Assembly: GCA_036250195.1 (NCBI GenBank)
Contig: JAVHZZ010000001.1
Location: 401,378,117-401,442,116, forward strand
Direction of reading: 5' to 3'
Source of the DNA: Mixophyes australis
Lineage: Eukaryota; Chordata; Amphibia; Anura; Limnodynastidae
DNA: 64,000 bases
In this document: piece by piece, positions 36,033-48,303 of the stretch
How the letters are laid out: the number at the start of each line of letters is the position of its first letter
Numbering within the stretch: the first letter of the stretch is position 1
The notes under the pieces: model-generated
Told to the model about the DNA's origin: nothing
Database searches by the model: none
Seen by the model: the letters and a program-made list of their open reading frames with translations, nothing else
Translations under genes and position numbers: made by a program

Positions 36033-36242
36033 CTGAATTTAATCCAGGACAACAGAAAATATGGTCTATAATGACCACCCACATCAGTCTGCCTGGACAT
36101 GAAAGGAGCACTTGAGAGGGCAGGCCATACCCCTGTTCAATAGTTCAGGCCATTGCACCAAATCTGTGCACAATAGCCTTCCATATATAAGCCCAATTTG
36201 CTCAAAGATTCTGTCATTCATATATTAGTCAAACTACTAGAC

Positions 36243-36391
36243 TAGACCTGGCCAGCCTGTGAATCTCCAGGTGTTGTGAAAACTCCAATCTCCAACATAC
36301 TCTGCCAGCTTATAGCCCATCGTTAGCTGGAAGGGTTTGTTGGAACTTGTAGTTCCACAACACTTGGAGAGTCACAGGTTGGCCAGGCCTG
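36243..36391. mobile_element. Short hAT-like MITE (CCTGGCCAACCTGTG family)
   Basis: 149 bp with long imperfect inverted ends (TAGACCTGGCCAGCCTGTG and CACAGGTTGGCCAGGCCTG). It is flanked by 8-bp sequences TACTAGAC and TACCAGAT that agree at six positions. Confidence 0.65.
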
Positions 36392-36399
36392 TACCAGAT

Positions 36400-37009
36400 T
36401 GTAATGTGTCTGATTAGCATCAGACAAAAGCTGATGGAAGAGACTGGACACCCCAAAGCACAAGAAGTGAAGATTGCTAATGATGTTTGAACCGAAGGAT
36501 GACCTTAACTCTGCTATCCAACAGTCTCTGCAGTGCAGTCCCATTTATTACTGTAACAATTAAGGACTACAGCTCTGATTGAATTATTTTAGAACATTTG
36601 AAAGAAAGAATATGTATAGTGGTCATTAGATTGGTTAGCATATCCTAGGGAAAAGGGTATAGCTTGCCTTTAAATTATATTTACAAAATGTTATTCACAT
36701 TTTGTGCATGAAAGACTAAACTAAAATTTACATATAGTAGACAAGCTTATCTGACCCCAGGTTCATTTTTCAACACTTTGTAACACTATACCAAGAAATA
36801 TACAGAAAGTAGTAAATCACATATAATGCTCATTTAACTGACACACGCCTCTAACGATTCAGAGAATATAATAACATAAATAAAAATCTCTACGTATAGC
36901 TAGTTGGTATTTATTATATTAAGCATCAGGCATAGCTAAAGGAGTGGGTGTTAGGTTTATTTTGAAAGTGTGTTACAATTTTGCATGCCATACAACATGC
37001 TACACATAC
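36400..37009. other. Intron 4 sequence next to exon 4, nothing recognised
   Basis: A+T-rich, non-coding. Confidence 0.5.
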
Positions 37010-37217
37010 CTCTGGATTTTCTGCCATGGATATAGGATTTCCCAAGTAATTGCCATGACGGTCTGTATAATTCTTCTATGTCCAACTGCCACCTATCTGG
37101 TTCAAGGTATCTGATTACTTCTTCCACAGTCCCAAACTGAGCAACAGTCTCACTAAGTAAATGTAATGGCAGTGCTGATGGAGGGAGCACCGTGGGGATA
37201 ACTGGTTCTGCTTGTTG
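37010..37217 (-). CDS. pdgfc: pdgfc exon 4 (linker and activation site of PDGF-C)
   Basis: 208 bp encode 69 codons plus one base. The product begins QQAEPVIPTVLPPSALPL, continues TVEEVIRYLEPDRWQLDIEE and LYRPSWQLLGKSYIH, and ends GRKSR. This is the region between the CUB domain and the growth-factor domain of PDGF-C. The VLPPSALPL and RYLEP.RWQLD blocks are diagnostic. GRKSR is the basic site at which the latent protein is cleaved by extracellular serine proteases (plasmin and tPA in mammals) to release the active domain. The acceptor is TTTTTATTTACAG before 37217. The donor is AGAG|GTATGT after 37010. Phase 0 in and 1 out fit exon 5. The upstream open frame that continues to 37382 is intron read-through. 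Exons 1-3 lie beyond or undetected. Confidence 0.96.
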
Positions 37218-38271
37218 CTGTAAATAAAAACAACCAATGACAAAGATTACACTACAAAGCAGAAAAATAAATGTAACCATATAATTCCTCCAGTGCAAGG
37301 CTAAAGCTTCTACGGAGGAGCGAATTGGAGTGTGGTGTGCCCCTCCTTCTGGAGGGAATCTGGGATGTGTCAGCTGGGGCAATACATGAAATTAAACCCC
37401 TGGCATGCCAACTATGCCGACCCAGTGGTCACAGTATAATGGAGAAGAGTGTCTCAGAAATCATTTGTGTTTATATGTTCTGTACTACCCAGTATGAATG
37501 GGTACTACTTTAGAATTAATTGGGATACAGCGCATAATAGGTACTTAACAGAAAATAATTGCACTTCTCTAGGCAGTCACACTTCAAGAGGGAACAACAT
37601 AACCATATATTTTAAACAGCCTTTTCTGCTTTTGGTAATAAACACATTGCAGGCGCTGATAAATGTCTCTATTTGTTTCATGTGCTCCAAATAAAAGTAA
37701 ATAGATTTTAATTTAATTAAATATGGGAAATAAACTCACTGAAATGTATTACAATTCACAGTTATAATTGCTGCTAAATTTAACACCAAAAATATAATTT
37801 ACATAGAATCATTACATACATTTATCTTACTCCATAGAATGAACACTTTGTACTATTTAATATTATTTTTACTGATGGCAGGACTAGAAAGAGGAGACAA
37901 GTATAAGAGGAAGCGTCCAAGAAGTGTAAAGTATATTGGCAGATTCATCATACAGCCGTGCCTTGAATAGTGAGGGGATTTGACAGAATCAGCTATAAAG
38001 TTAATAGCAGCTACTATGTGATTCTTTTACATTAAAGCGAAGGAAAAGGGAGTGGGGGAGAGGGCTGATGGATCCAAGCCATTGTTATCAAATTCAGCTT
38101 CCCTCCAAACCATGAACTGTCTTTTCCTGTCCATTTTCTCATTTATTAAACAAATGACGTTTACAGGAGCCAATTCAATAAATGTTTCAGTGTGAAAATG
38201 TCTAAATAAAATGCAAAACAGTTCACTGTTATTTTATTTTGAAATGCGTCATATAAATTCATTTCCATTTA

Positions 38272-39149
38272 CCGTATATACTCGAGTATAAGTCGACCCG
38301 AATATAAGCAGAGGCACCTAATTTTACCACAAAAAACTGGGAAAACTTATTGACTCGAGTATAAGCCTATGGTGGGAAATGCAGCAGCTACTGGTAAATT
38401 TCAAAAATAAAAATATTGGGGGTTGGCTTCAATGCATTAGATAAATACACAATTTTTTTATTAAATCTCTGTTTGTAAGCTAATAAGAGACTATCAGTAA
38501 ATGTTAATCTGGTGTGGAGGAGAGAGAGGGGTCATTCTTGATGAATTGTCTTGTGACCTTTGAATCTTGGCATGGCCAGATATGTGTTTTTCATGGATGT
38601 TTATTACATGTGATGAGTGTTTATAAATGTCTTGAAATTAAGGTGAAACATGGCTCAACTGGAGAACAGGTACACAAAATCTCTTTGAGAGAGAGATTGA
38701 TTTTACTTACTTACTGGGATTAAACAGTTGGCATACCAAGCTGGAAATTCCGGTTACCCTGGTGTATTGAAGAGCCTTAAAAAGACACTACACAAGGAGC
38801 AATCATCAGCAGGGTGTCCCCAAAGAGAAGAAGCAGAGTTTGGCTCCGAACTCACCCCCAAGACATAAGAGCCGCCAATACAGCAGTCGAGGAAAGAGAG
38901 AGAGATCTTCAGACTATCACTTCCGCAGTGGAACGCATGTGCGTTCCACAGACAGGAAGTTCGGCATTTGGAACGCAAGTTTGCGTTCCAAATGCCAAAC
39001 TTCCTGTCTGTGGAACGCACATGCTTTCCACTGTGGTAGTTAAGACTTGAGGGACCGGAGAGGTAAGTTCACTCGTGTATAAGCCGAGTGGGGCTTTTTC
39101 AGCATAAAAAATGTGCTGAAAAACTCGGCTTATACACGAGTATATACGG
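38272..39149. mobile_element. Mariner-like MITE with TA target (CCGTATATACTCG ends)
   Basis: 878 bp with ends CCGTATATACTCGAGTATAAG and CTTATACACGAGTATATACGG, flanked by TA (38270-38271, 39150-39151). The empty site CATTTAAATATT is intact in copy 1 (about 34983), which confirms the boundaries. There is no transposase. It contains a long palindrome at 38927-39032. Confidence 0.88.
38927..39032. repeat. 106-bp near-perfect palindrome in the MITE
   Basis: Two 52-bp arms (38927-38978 and 38981-39032) are reverse complements with two mismatches and a 2-bp centre. Each arm holds two GGAACGCA-type blocks. Open frames on both strands here are palindrome artefacts. Confidence 0.9.
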
Positions 39150-39828
39150 TAAATATTAAATGCGTCTCAAAGGTTTACTAATGACCTCATATAGTTAGTT
39201 AGTAAATCTAGCTAGAAAGTGCAGTTTGGGTGCAAATTTAAAATATATGGACACATTTATATATTTATCAATCCTACTTAAAAGGAAAAATGGAGGTGTT
39301 GCCCATAGCAGCCAATTAAATTCTAGCTATCATTTTCAAGAATGTACTAGATAAGTGATCGCTATTAGCAATACCTACACCTTTCCTTTAAAAAAGGTTT
39401 GATAAATATATTCTTTATAGTTGGGAGGGAATGACATCTTAGATCGACTCATTGTACTGGTAAAACAAAGCTGCCCAGTATTTGTGTATTACACACAAAA
39501 GCATTAGCATCCCGTGCCTCTAAACATAGCTTGTCCAGGTTCTGCACTTGCTCCAAACCTTAAAATGTTTTAACAAATTAAAATGAATTGGAAAGGGCAA
39601 TATATTTAAAGCAGCAATCGGGACTTACATATGTTTTACAAAAATAAAAATAAATCAATGTGGCAGGCAATAAGAACAATACTGGTAATTACCACTTTCT
39701 TGGTTTGTATTTTGGTACAATTAAATACTTCTAATTCTGCATAGTGTCATGTAACTATCATGGTGACCACAGTCACATGGTACGGTGTAGTCAACAGAGA
39801 GACTCTGAAATGCCTGTTCTAGATCTAT

Positions 39829-42272
39829 CACGAACAGGCATCCCCTGATTCCCAGCTTCCCCTGCTCTCTCCTTTGGGGGCCTTTCCTTCACCCACACAG
39901 TCAGGCCTGGGGGTGGTGTGGACTTCCTCCTTTCCCCCAAGTGCACCTTCTGTGCAGGGCCGGATTAACCCTAGGGCTAACTGGGCTACAGCCCAGGGGC
40001 CTCAGGCATCCAGGGGGGCCCTTGAAAGTAGTAGTAGTCTCCTTACTGAGGAGATCTCGTGAGTCTCACTCTCACGAGATCTCCTCAGTAAAGAGCGTAC
40101 AGTGCGCCGGGGAAGGACTGCAATGCCAGGAGAAGGAGGTAAGTGCCTTGGCTCACCGGGGGGGGCGGCTCGGATCACAGAGGAGGGGGCCCTCACGGGG
40201 GAATGGAGGCCCCTTTAGCCCAGGGGCCCCCATTCCCTTAATCCGGCCCTGCTTCTGTGTCATCCCTCCGAGCTTGCCCTTACATACTCTTCCTTTGAGC
40301 TCCACTCCATCCGCCTTTTCACTCCTTCTCATCTCCATGTTGCAGTCATTTACCGCCCCCTGGCCCCACTTCCTAGTTCCTTTATAACTTTGCAACCTAG
40401 CTCCCCCGCTTCCTCCCATCTGACTACCACTCCATCATGCTGGGTGACTTCAATATCCCTATTGATAACCCATCTGACCAAGGTTCTATTAAACTTCCTG
40501 CTCTTTCCTCTTCTCTTGGCCTATAGAAGTGGACCTCCTGCCCCACCCGCCGTCTTGGCCATTCTCTTTACCTTGTCTTCTCCCAACGCTGCTCTCTCTC
40601 TGACTTCACCATTTCACCTTTCTGACCATCATCTCCTTTCCTTCTCACTCCCCTTGTCTCCCTACCCCCCACCCAAACACACTATCACTGAGTGCAGTCT
40701 TAACACTCTTGACCCTGCAGTCTTTTCCTCCTCCCTTGATACTCTTCTCTCCACCTTAGCCAATGCCACCTGTCCCAACCTGGCAACCTCCCTCTACAAC
40801 CTCACCCTCCTGCCCTTGACACTGCCTGTCCTGCCACTGCTATTTTCCTCCGTTGTGCCAGCCCCCAATCCTGGCACTCTAAATTCACATGTTACCTTAA
40901 ACTTTGTTCACACACTGCTTGAATGCCACTGGAGTAAATCTTGTTCCCGGGCGGATTTTCTCCTCTCCTCCTACAGCTCTGCCCTCTCCCTAGCCAAACA
41001 TTTTTACTTTAAATCTCTCATTATTCCCCAGTCTTCCAACCCCCGCCGCCTCTTTGCTACTTTCAATTCCCTACTCCACCCTCCCCCTGGTCCCCTTTCA
41101 CCCTCCAATTACGCCTCTGACTTTGCTACGTTCTTCTCCTCCAAAATCGATGCCATCAGAACTGAAATCTCTTCCTCCAACATCTCCCTTCCCTGCTGCC
41201 CTCCAACCATCTTGCTATGTGCTCCATCCACCCTTCCTCCATTGAGGAAATCCAATCCTTACTTCTGTCCTCTCCCCCCTTCACCTGCCTCCTTTATCCA
41301 ATTCCCTCTCACCTCCTCATATCCCTCTCGCCCATTGCTTGCTCCCACATAGCTCACTTCTTCAATTTATCCCTTTCATCTGGTATCTTCCTTTCTTCCT
41401 TCAAAAATGCTCTACAGTAGTCTCTCCCATTCTTAAGAAACCAAATTTAGATCCCACCTCCCTGTCCAATTACCGCCCCAACTCTCACCTCCCCTTCACC
41501 TCTAAATTACTTGAACGGATAGTCTGCCAAATCCAAAGAATACTACTCCCTCCTCATTCACTTTTAGCTCTCTGCAGCCTTTGATACTGTCGATCACACT
41601 CTCCTGCTGCAAACCCTCCGCTTCTTTGGCCTTTCCAACACTGTCCTCTCTTGGTTCGACTCCTATCTCTCTGACCGCTCTTCTCTGGCTCCTCCTCCGC
41701 CACCACCCCACTTTCCATAGATGTCCCTCAGGGCTCCTTCCTTGGCCCACTGCTCTTTTCTTTGTACACCTCTTCACTGGATGATCTTCTCAGCTCCTTC
41801 AGCCTCCAGTACCATCTCTATGCTGATGATACCCAAATCTACCTTTCTTCTCCTGTACTCTCCCCTTCCACAATAAGGTGTTCTGCTGCCTCTCTTCCAA
41901 TCATTTCCTCAAACTTAATATGGCCAAATCCGAACTTATCATCTTCCCCCCCCCCCTCTAGTGACTCCTTCCCTCTCCATCACTATTGGTTCATCTTCGC
42001 CCCAAATTCGATGCCTGAGGGTCACCCTTGATTCCACCCTCTTCTTCTTTACATTGGAATTCACTTTTACCTTTTTGCTCTATTTACTTCTCTCCGCTAA
42101 ATTGGTACTTGTTTATACATATTGCTCTTTATCTACATTTATTACACTTTGCTTACTGCACTTTGTTTTGTACTATCTTGTATGCCCTGTACTGTTACGC
42201 CAAGCTCTATATACGGCACGGTTGACCCTTTGTGGCGCCTTACAAATAAAAGATAACAATAATAATAATAAT
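39829..42272 (+). mobile_element. L2-type LINE, inactive
   Basis: Plus-strand remains of an ORF2. The endonuclease end reads VIYRPPG and LGDFNIPID (near 40440). A long linker follows (40700-41340, with FATFNSLLHPPPGPLSPSNY and DFATFFSSKIDAIR). RT motifs are [60 protein letters not shown] and YADDTQIY (YADD at 41819-41830), then LRVTLDSTL. The frame changes several times and part of the RT core is missing between about 41560 and 41575. The 3' end reads TGTGGCGCCTTACAAATAAA and ends in (AAT)n, typical of L2. It carries an hAT-like MITE and sits in a Kolobok-like MITE. Confidence 0.85.
39955..40251. mobile_element. hAT-like MITE (CAGGGCCGGATTAA family), 297 bp
   Basis: The same ends as 14190-15082, with a perfect 8-bp target duplication, CTTCTGTG (39947-39954 and 40252-40259). 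Copy 1 of the duplication keeps the unoccupied site near 35805. The 21-bp stem hairpin is at 40043-40091. Confidence 0.92.
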
Positions 42273-42497
42273 CTGCTTAGTGCACTGTAAAATCCTCCCT
42301 CATCTACCATCACATGACATGCTGAAAGTTATGTAGCTGTGTATGAATGGCAACTATACTTGTCTACCCTCCAGAGAGATTTTTAAAAGGAGATAATGTT
42401 TTGTAGGGAGACGGTTTTAAGAAAAATCAGATAAATACTAGGTACTTAACTTACTAGTTATACAAAAAAAAGGCTATGTGGGATTGTTGCTTTAAAT

Positions 42498-43294
42498 TAT
42501 TCATTTTAGGCATATGCCTAAAGCCACCAAATATACCTCACTTGGTGGTGGTTTAAGATAAACTGATTGATTGATACTCCAGGAACCACATCATGGGCCC
42601 CAATAAAGATGAGCAAATCAAGATTCAATAAAATACCTGATGATTGATCCACCAATGGTAAAATTCTGAACAAGCTGGCAAATCTTATCTACATCTAACT
42701 CTACATCATATATGTACATTTTATAAATAACTAATGATTAATGATGATGAATGGTAAGAACAATACTGTACATTACATTAAAAAAGCTTAAACAATTCAT
42801 TTTAAGGTGTATAATTAAAGGATATTAAAGCATCATAGACCAACAATATTAGTCACTGTTTAACTAGTCAACCAGAACATTCACTTCAAGTACAGATTAA
42901 AGCTGGATCTCTGACAAACACTGGCTTGGTGAGTTGGATCAGATAGCCATGTGCCCTCTTGCACTGGCCACTTAATTTAGCTCTGCTGTAATCCAACACA
43001 AGGGTCAGTCACACAAATACATTATTTGAAGCATGCCCTACGAGTCTGTAAATAAACTTGCAAGATGAATGTAAAGACCACACAGATAAATAGAAGGACA
43101 TGCCCGGTGGGCATGTCTAGCACATCTGTATTGCTAGGCCATCCCCAGTACCTCTAAAGACACCAATAAATTGTTGCACACACCAGGGGCACCTCCATAG
43201 GGACCTGTGATATTTCTGCCAACTTCCCGCAAATTGTGACAAATGTGCCGACTACAGGGCAACTGAATATCCCGATGAAAGTATGATCTATACC
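42498..43294. other. Intron 3 sequence, nothing recognised
   Basis: No domain or repeat boundary supported. Confidence 0.45.
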
Positions 43295-43492
43295 AGTGAT
43301 GGGCAACCTGATACACTTTAAGAGTCGCATGGTGCAGCCCTCTAGTCTTCAAAAGGGCATCACATTACCCTTAAGCTAATATGTTAAAACAATACATTTA
43401 ATCAATGAAATATACGTATCTGTAATAATATATCAACAGGCATTTTAAACAAGTGTTACAAGCTATAACAACCAAATCTGACGATAAAGCAG
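43295..43492. mobile_element. hAT-like repeat fragment (GATGGGCAACCTGATA)
   Basis: It aligns in patches with 61117-61310 (CAACCTGATACA.TT, AAACAATA.AT, TTAAACAAGTGTTACAAG, AAATCTG). It is cut at 43492, where an LTR begins. Confidence 0.5.
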
Positions 43493-44289
43493 TGTCGAAG
43501 TCAGCAAATTGGATAAAGTCATTTCAATTAATATCGAGCAGATTTGGTTGTCTTTGTCTGAAATTATGCGTAGCGCACACTACGGCGTGGAGGGGCGTAT
43601 CCAACCGCAACACGTGGCAATAACCGTTTTTACACTTTTACACACATTCACACGAACATACACATTTGTAATTAGTACACATTGTTATTTATATCGAAAT
43701 ATAGCAGTATATATGTTTGGTATTATAAGTTATATACATGTTAGTGAAAGCAAAGTTTCAGGTCGCAGGAACTATGTCATGCTTAGTATCATTTTAAATC
43801 CCCTATTCATCAGCAGTTGTCCGGTTCATTTGCCGAAGAGATCGCACATTGCATACTCTAGTTAGCGATGTTAGATAATACATGTTTAAAATGATACTGC
43901 CTGTATAATGTAAATAGACTAGTTGAAACTGGATACTTGGCGGGAAAATCGGAGTGCATCCCCTGGAGAGTTGATCCCCACCTTTGGATATTTTGGTTTG
44001 AACTGGCCTATGACCTGCAGTACACTGGACCTTCCTGAAGCCTGGACCAACAGAAGCAAGCCACACCATCTGCATTGTTTTACTGTATTCACTGACTGTA
44101 TATAAGTAGGGGCTCTGGACCTAGTGACCAGTCTTTTTGACCACAGCCTTCAGACCTGAATAACTGTACACTGGATCTAGAGCGCCTGCAATAAGTAACG
44201 GCTGTACTTATTTTATGCTCACTTGTTATTCTGCTACTTTTGACTATTAAATTACTTTGTGCTTTGGAACCACACATCGGGATTCGACA
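43493..44289 (+). repeat. LTR of an ERV-like or other LTR element
   Basis: 797 bp with inverted ends TGTCGAAG / ATTCGACA. A TATATAAG box is at about 44099-44106, ATTAAA at about 44246, and about 40 bp of U5 follow. This is a standard plus-oriented U3-R-U5 layout. No 5-bp target duplication flanks it and no internal genes follow. It is therefore a solo or truncated LTR that lost a flank. Confidence 0.65.
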
Positions 44290-47200
44290 ATCTTTATTGG
44301 ATAGCAACTAGACGTGCATAACAGCAGGGAGGAGCTGAGGGCCAAAAATAACTGTGCATGGGGCCCAATTTCACATTTGTGCTGTACTCCAGAGGAAACA
44401 GGAGTACATTTCCCATGTTTGCCTCCCATTATATGAGCAGGATATGCCATGCATGATAGTCTTATCAGAAAATGAATGCAATATCTACATTTTTAAAGTT
44501 GCCTAATGTGTGTCATCCTCTAGTGGAGTGGCTCCCAAACTTTGAGGTGGTCCTCACTGACAAGACTTGCCTTCATATCAGCTGAGGCCCACCTCCATAA
44601 GATGGAGGGGGCCCAAAGAGCTAATTGTGGGAAGGGAGATATACACATGTAGCTACAAAAGAAATATCAAAAATAACTTGGTATATGTATGATATATGTA
44701 TGTTGTTTTATTGGTTTTAAATCTTGCTCTATCTTAAAGTGAACCTGTTGGCTACAGACAAGCATATTAATATTCATAAGAATACAGTCTGTCAATTCAC
44801 TAGGAACCAGTGCATTCTGAATATTGGTCATAACATGACTCACTGATGTCACTGTTTAATAGTGAATTGATAGGATGCTTTGTCATGAATATCGATTTAG
44901 CCCACAAAATGGCTGCCTCCACTGTGTTTAAATATGCATTTCAACTAAGTTTATAAATGCGATACATTACACTTATAACAGCAGAGTTGTATTTCTCTGA
45001 TGGCCAAATAAAGACACCTGCCTAGCACAGCACTGTTCAGGGGGCAGAAGAGAAATTATTTTGTTTTCATTCTATCAATTTTTTCTTCCTATCGTTTTCT
45101 TTTAGTTGCTGATTGGTCTTACCAAACACTTACTCTTCATTGCTAAAATAATGAAATAGAGGGAATTGGATATAGCAGTGTGCTACAGCTTGTTATTAAT
45201 TTAGGGTGTAATTATGCACAATAGTTTTGGCAGCACCAACTCTGAACATGTCTCTGGGTAAGAGGTGCCAAGATTCCTTTCCTAGGTGCACACAAGTGTG
45301 ATATTAAAAAGCATGGTATTTTACATACATCTCAATAAAAGCAATGCATTTAAGTTTTTTTTTTCTTTTAAGTGTGTCGTGTTCTTTATGGTGGCAATCA
45401 GTGTGTAAGGCAGGGTGAGAACATTCAAGAACTGCTGCTCTAGTGCCACTTCATTATTCTTCTTGTGCCCAATATCCGAGAGATTGCCGCTGTTTCTATA
45501 AATCACATTTACATTTACAGCTCTATTTCCTGCTTACTGTGCCTTACTGTTGCTCTCGCCAGCAGTATTAAGAATGTTACAGATGCTAAACACACCACAA
45601 AATAAGTACAGTGACAAGCAGTGTCCATCAGAAACGCTTCCAACCATTCTCTGCTGAGAAAACAATACCATTATTTGAAACAGATACATTTGGAAGCTGT
45701 CCAGGCGATGCGGTAAAGTCCCAATGATAAACAAGACTTGCACTACTATGCTTCCCGACTCATGCTGACTTGCTGAGTAATGTGTACAACGTTTGCCGAC
45801 TTGCCAAACAATTGTCTAAAACTGTATTTTTGTTTTACACTGCTTTTTATTGGGGCTGTGAGCGGTCCTACATTACTTTAGATAGAAGCTATTGTGAAGA
45901 AACTATTGAATTGTAGGATCCTCATTGTTTGACAGAAGATATTTCACACTGAGAACACTGTTCTATTCATTCCCTTCCAAAGTAGCTAGACCACTTTGAC
46001 AAGATATTCTAGTCAGCATTCAATACTTTTATATTCCGCTATATGAGAGGATTTCATCTTTATTTAGAAAACACTCCTGTCACAGCATTCCGGATGAAAT
46101 GCTTTAGACTTTAAAATAATTGCCACATGAGTTTGTAAGCCTTAGGAAGTAGCCATATGAGATTATTGAGCCTTAAATAAGTTATATTGAACTATAATAC
46201 ATATATACATAATATTAATTTACATAAAACTTGTGGCGCTAAAGCGTTTAGCACACAATATTCATGATAACAATTAGTACAAAAACAAATACACCATACT
46301 GTAAGCCTGCTCTTTTCTTAAACACCAGTTCCAAGTGTGTATCTAGAAGAAATCCTAAAAAAAGAAAAACATACTGTAGTAAACACAAATAATATAGGAA
46401 TACAATTAATATCCGCGTACCAAAACAAATCAAAAGTGTAACTTACCTGACAATTCAAGCACCAGATTTTCATATAAAAATAAAAGTTTTCAAGTCCACA
46501 TGAAACCATTAGGGCATCATGCGTACATTCAATATAAAACATCAAGGCTTATCTGTATGGAGTCCATAGTAAAGGTGTTAAGAACAGTAAGACTTCTCTG
46601 GCCAGAAAGAAGAATCCTGGAATCACTTCGAAGAGGTCCAATCGGCATATAACGATGAGACCCGAATGTAGCTTCTACACATTTCATCTGGGCGACTTTC
46701 TTAGGGGGTGGAAATCTGGTGTTTAGAGTTTTCTTTCAGGCTCTATCTTATATTTTGTTGAGTTGAATAGCACTATGATCGATTTAAAGATTAAGTCCTA
46801 TATGGATTTATGAACAGGACATCTGAACCTTTCATTCTCAGATTAGCTACACTTTTGATTTTTTGGTACACGGATATTAATTGGATTCACTTATTGTTAC
46901 CTAAATTATTTGTGTTTACTACACTATTTATGGTGCTTCTTCTTTTATGATTTCTTCTTTGTAATACTTATTTATTCATAAATAAATGATGGATTTGAAT
47001 TAAAGTACAATAATTATTAGACTTATTAATCACTATTAGGCTAACAATTTTAAAGGAGCATAATACAACTTATCTTGCATGGTTCACAATACTATTTAGC
47101 ACATAAAACATACTTCAGTTCATTAATGACTGAACGGTATTACTGATAACAGAGATTATATATAGTTATTTCTATTGTAAAGGTTTAGTGTAAAGGTTTT

Positions 47201-48081
47201 GTGTTATGCTACTATTGGAAAGGAATTTACAGCTCTACCTTGTTAATGATTGTTCATTATATCGCTAGTTTTGATTTAATTAGAAAGTCACAAAGAGATC
47301 ATGCTTAAACCAAGTTTCATCACCACCTCACTGTTAAGATAAACAAAAAGTAACTTTGGTGGTAAAACTAAGTAAGACTGAAGAATATAAAAGGCTAATT
47401 CCATTTTTGCCTATATTGTTTTTGGGTTTTTTTATAAACCCAATACTCTACTTATCCTTCTTTACATGATTTATAGGAATTAGGGTTACCTGGCAAAAAT
47501 GAGTCTCCATGCAAATGTTATTAACAGGGCAGGAATATAACAGAGATATGAAGGTTGTTTTTTTCTCCAGAAAAGGCAGCATCCATACACAGAATCCCTG
47601 ATTCCGAAGTAGACTACATGAAAGTAATCCCGCCTCTTGTCGCGCCACACACATTCACATTCTGACAATAGTCATTATGGGTGATGCAGTATATTGGACA
47701 ATACACTTAACCCCACCTTCTTTACATACAGCTAACCTGTTTTACAGACATACAGACATTACATCCTCTTTAATCCACATTACAACAATTCTTAGTCCCC
47801 TTCTATCCCCACCTCAAACATCTTCATCTCACTCCTCTCTACCCACTTTAAGTCCTTTTGTTATGATCCCTCTCACTGCTCAAACCCACTCACCCTACTC
47901 CTCAGCATCATCATAGTCCATTAAATCCCCTCTCCATCCCACTGTTCCCCAGATAATGATCTTTTCTCAATAATCCCCCTATCAATATGTCCCCTTAATT
48001 ATGACCACCATTCTGACACCCACATCTTCATCACCCTGTTCCCATCATTATTTTATTAATTATAATCAACCCCACCACTGA
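44290..48081. other. Intron 3 sequence, nothing recognised
   Basis: A+T-rich, with only short open frames and a pyrimidine-rich stretch (about 47690-48080). No gene, RNA or mobile element supported. Confidence 0.45.
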
Positions 48082-48303
48082 GTCATTGTCACGGGCACTA
48101 GGAGTCTTTACCCAGGGATCACCAGGTGATAGGCTTACCAGAGCAGTATAGATGGTAATATGGTACTCTGGTAGCAGGGTGATCACGGAACAGGAGATAG
48201 CATATGATAGAGATGCTCAGGAAAGTCTATGACTAGCAGCACTGGTAATATAGATGTAGTAATACACGAGGAACTGTATGGACAAAGGACACGTGAGGGT
48301 AGT

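Larger units (their letters stand above)
37925..40469 (+). repeat. Duplicated segment, copy 2 (source copy with later insertions)
   Basis: Paralogue of 34640-36032. It contains two insertions absent from copy 1: a TA-flanked MITE (38272-39149) and an hAT-like MITE (39955-40251). Copy 1 keeps both empty target sites. At the right, the LINE continues beyond the point where copy 1 breaks off. Confidence 0.85.
39610..42491. mobile_element. Kolobok-like MITE interrupted by an L2-like LINE
   Basis: Ends AGCAGCAATC and GATTGTTGCT are flanked by TTAA (39606-39609 and 42492-42495). Without the LINE (39829-42272) it is about 440 bp. The related copy at 17919-18303 lacks the LINE. TTAA targets and TTTAAAG-type ends recall Kolobok/T2 MITEs of frogs, but the family assignment is inferred. 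Confidence 0.65.

Noticed and set aside
36957..37382. A 141-residue frame with a hydrophobic helix joined to PDGF-C sequence
   Set aside because: The part before the acceptor at 37217 and after the donor at 37010 is intron; the apparent membrane segment is read-through.
38754..39050. Cysteine-containing frames on both strands with nearly the same peptide
   Set aside because: They arise from the 106-bp palindrome of a non-coding MITE.
40390..41352. A 320-residue proline/serine-rich frame that could look like a host gene
   Set aside because: It is the linker and RT region of an L2-like LINE, read partly out of frame; LINE motifs occur in the neighbouring frames.
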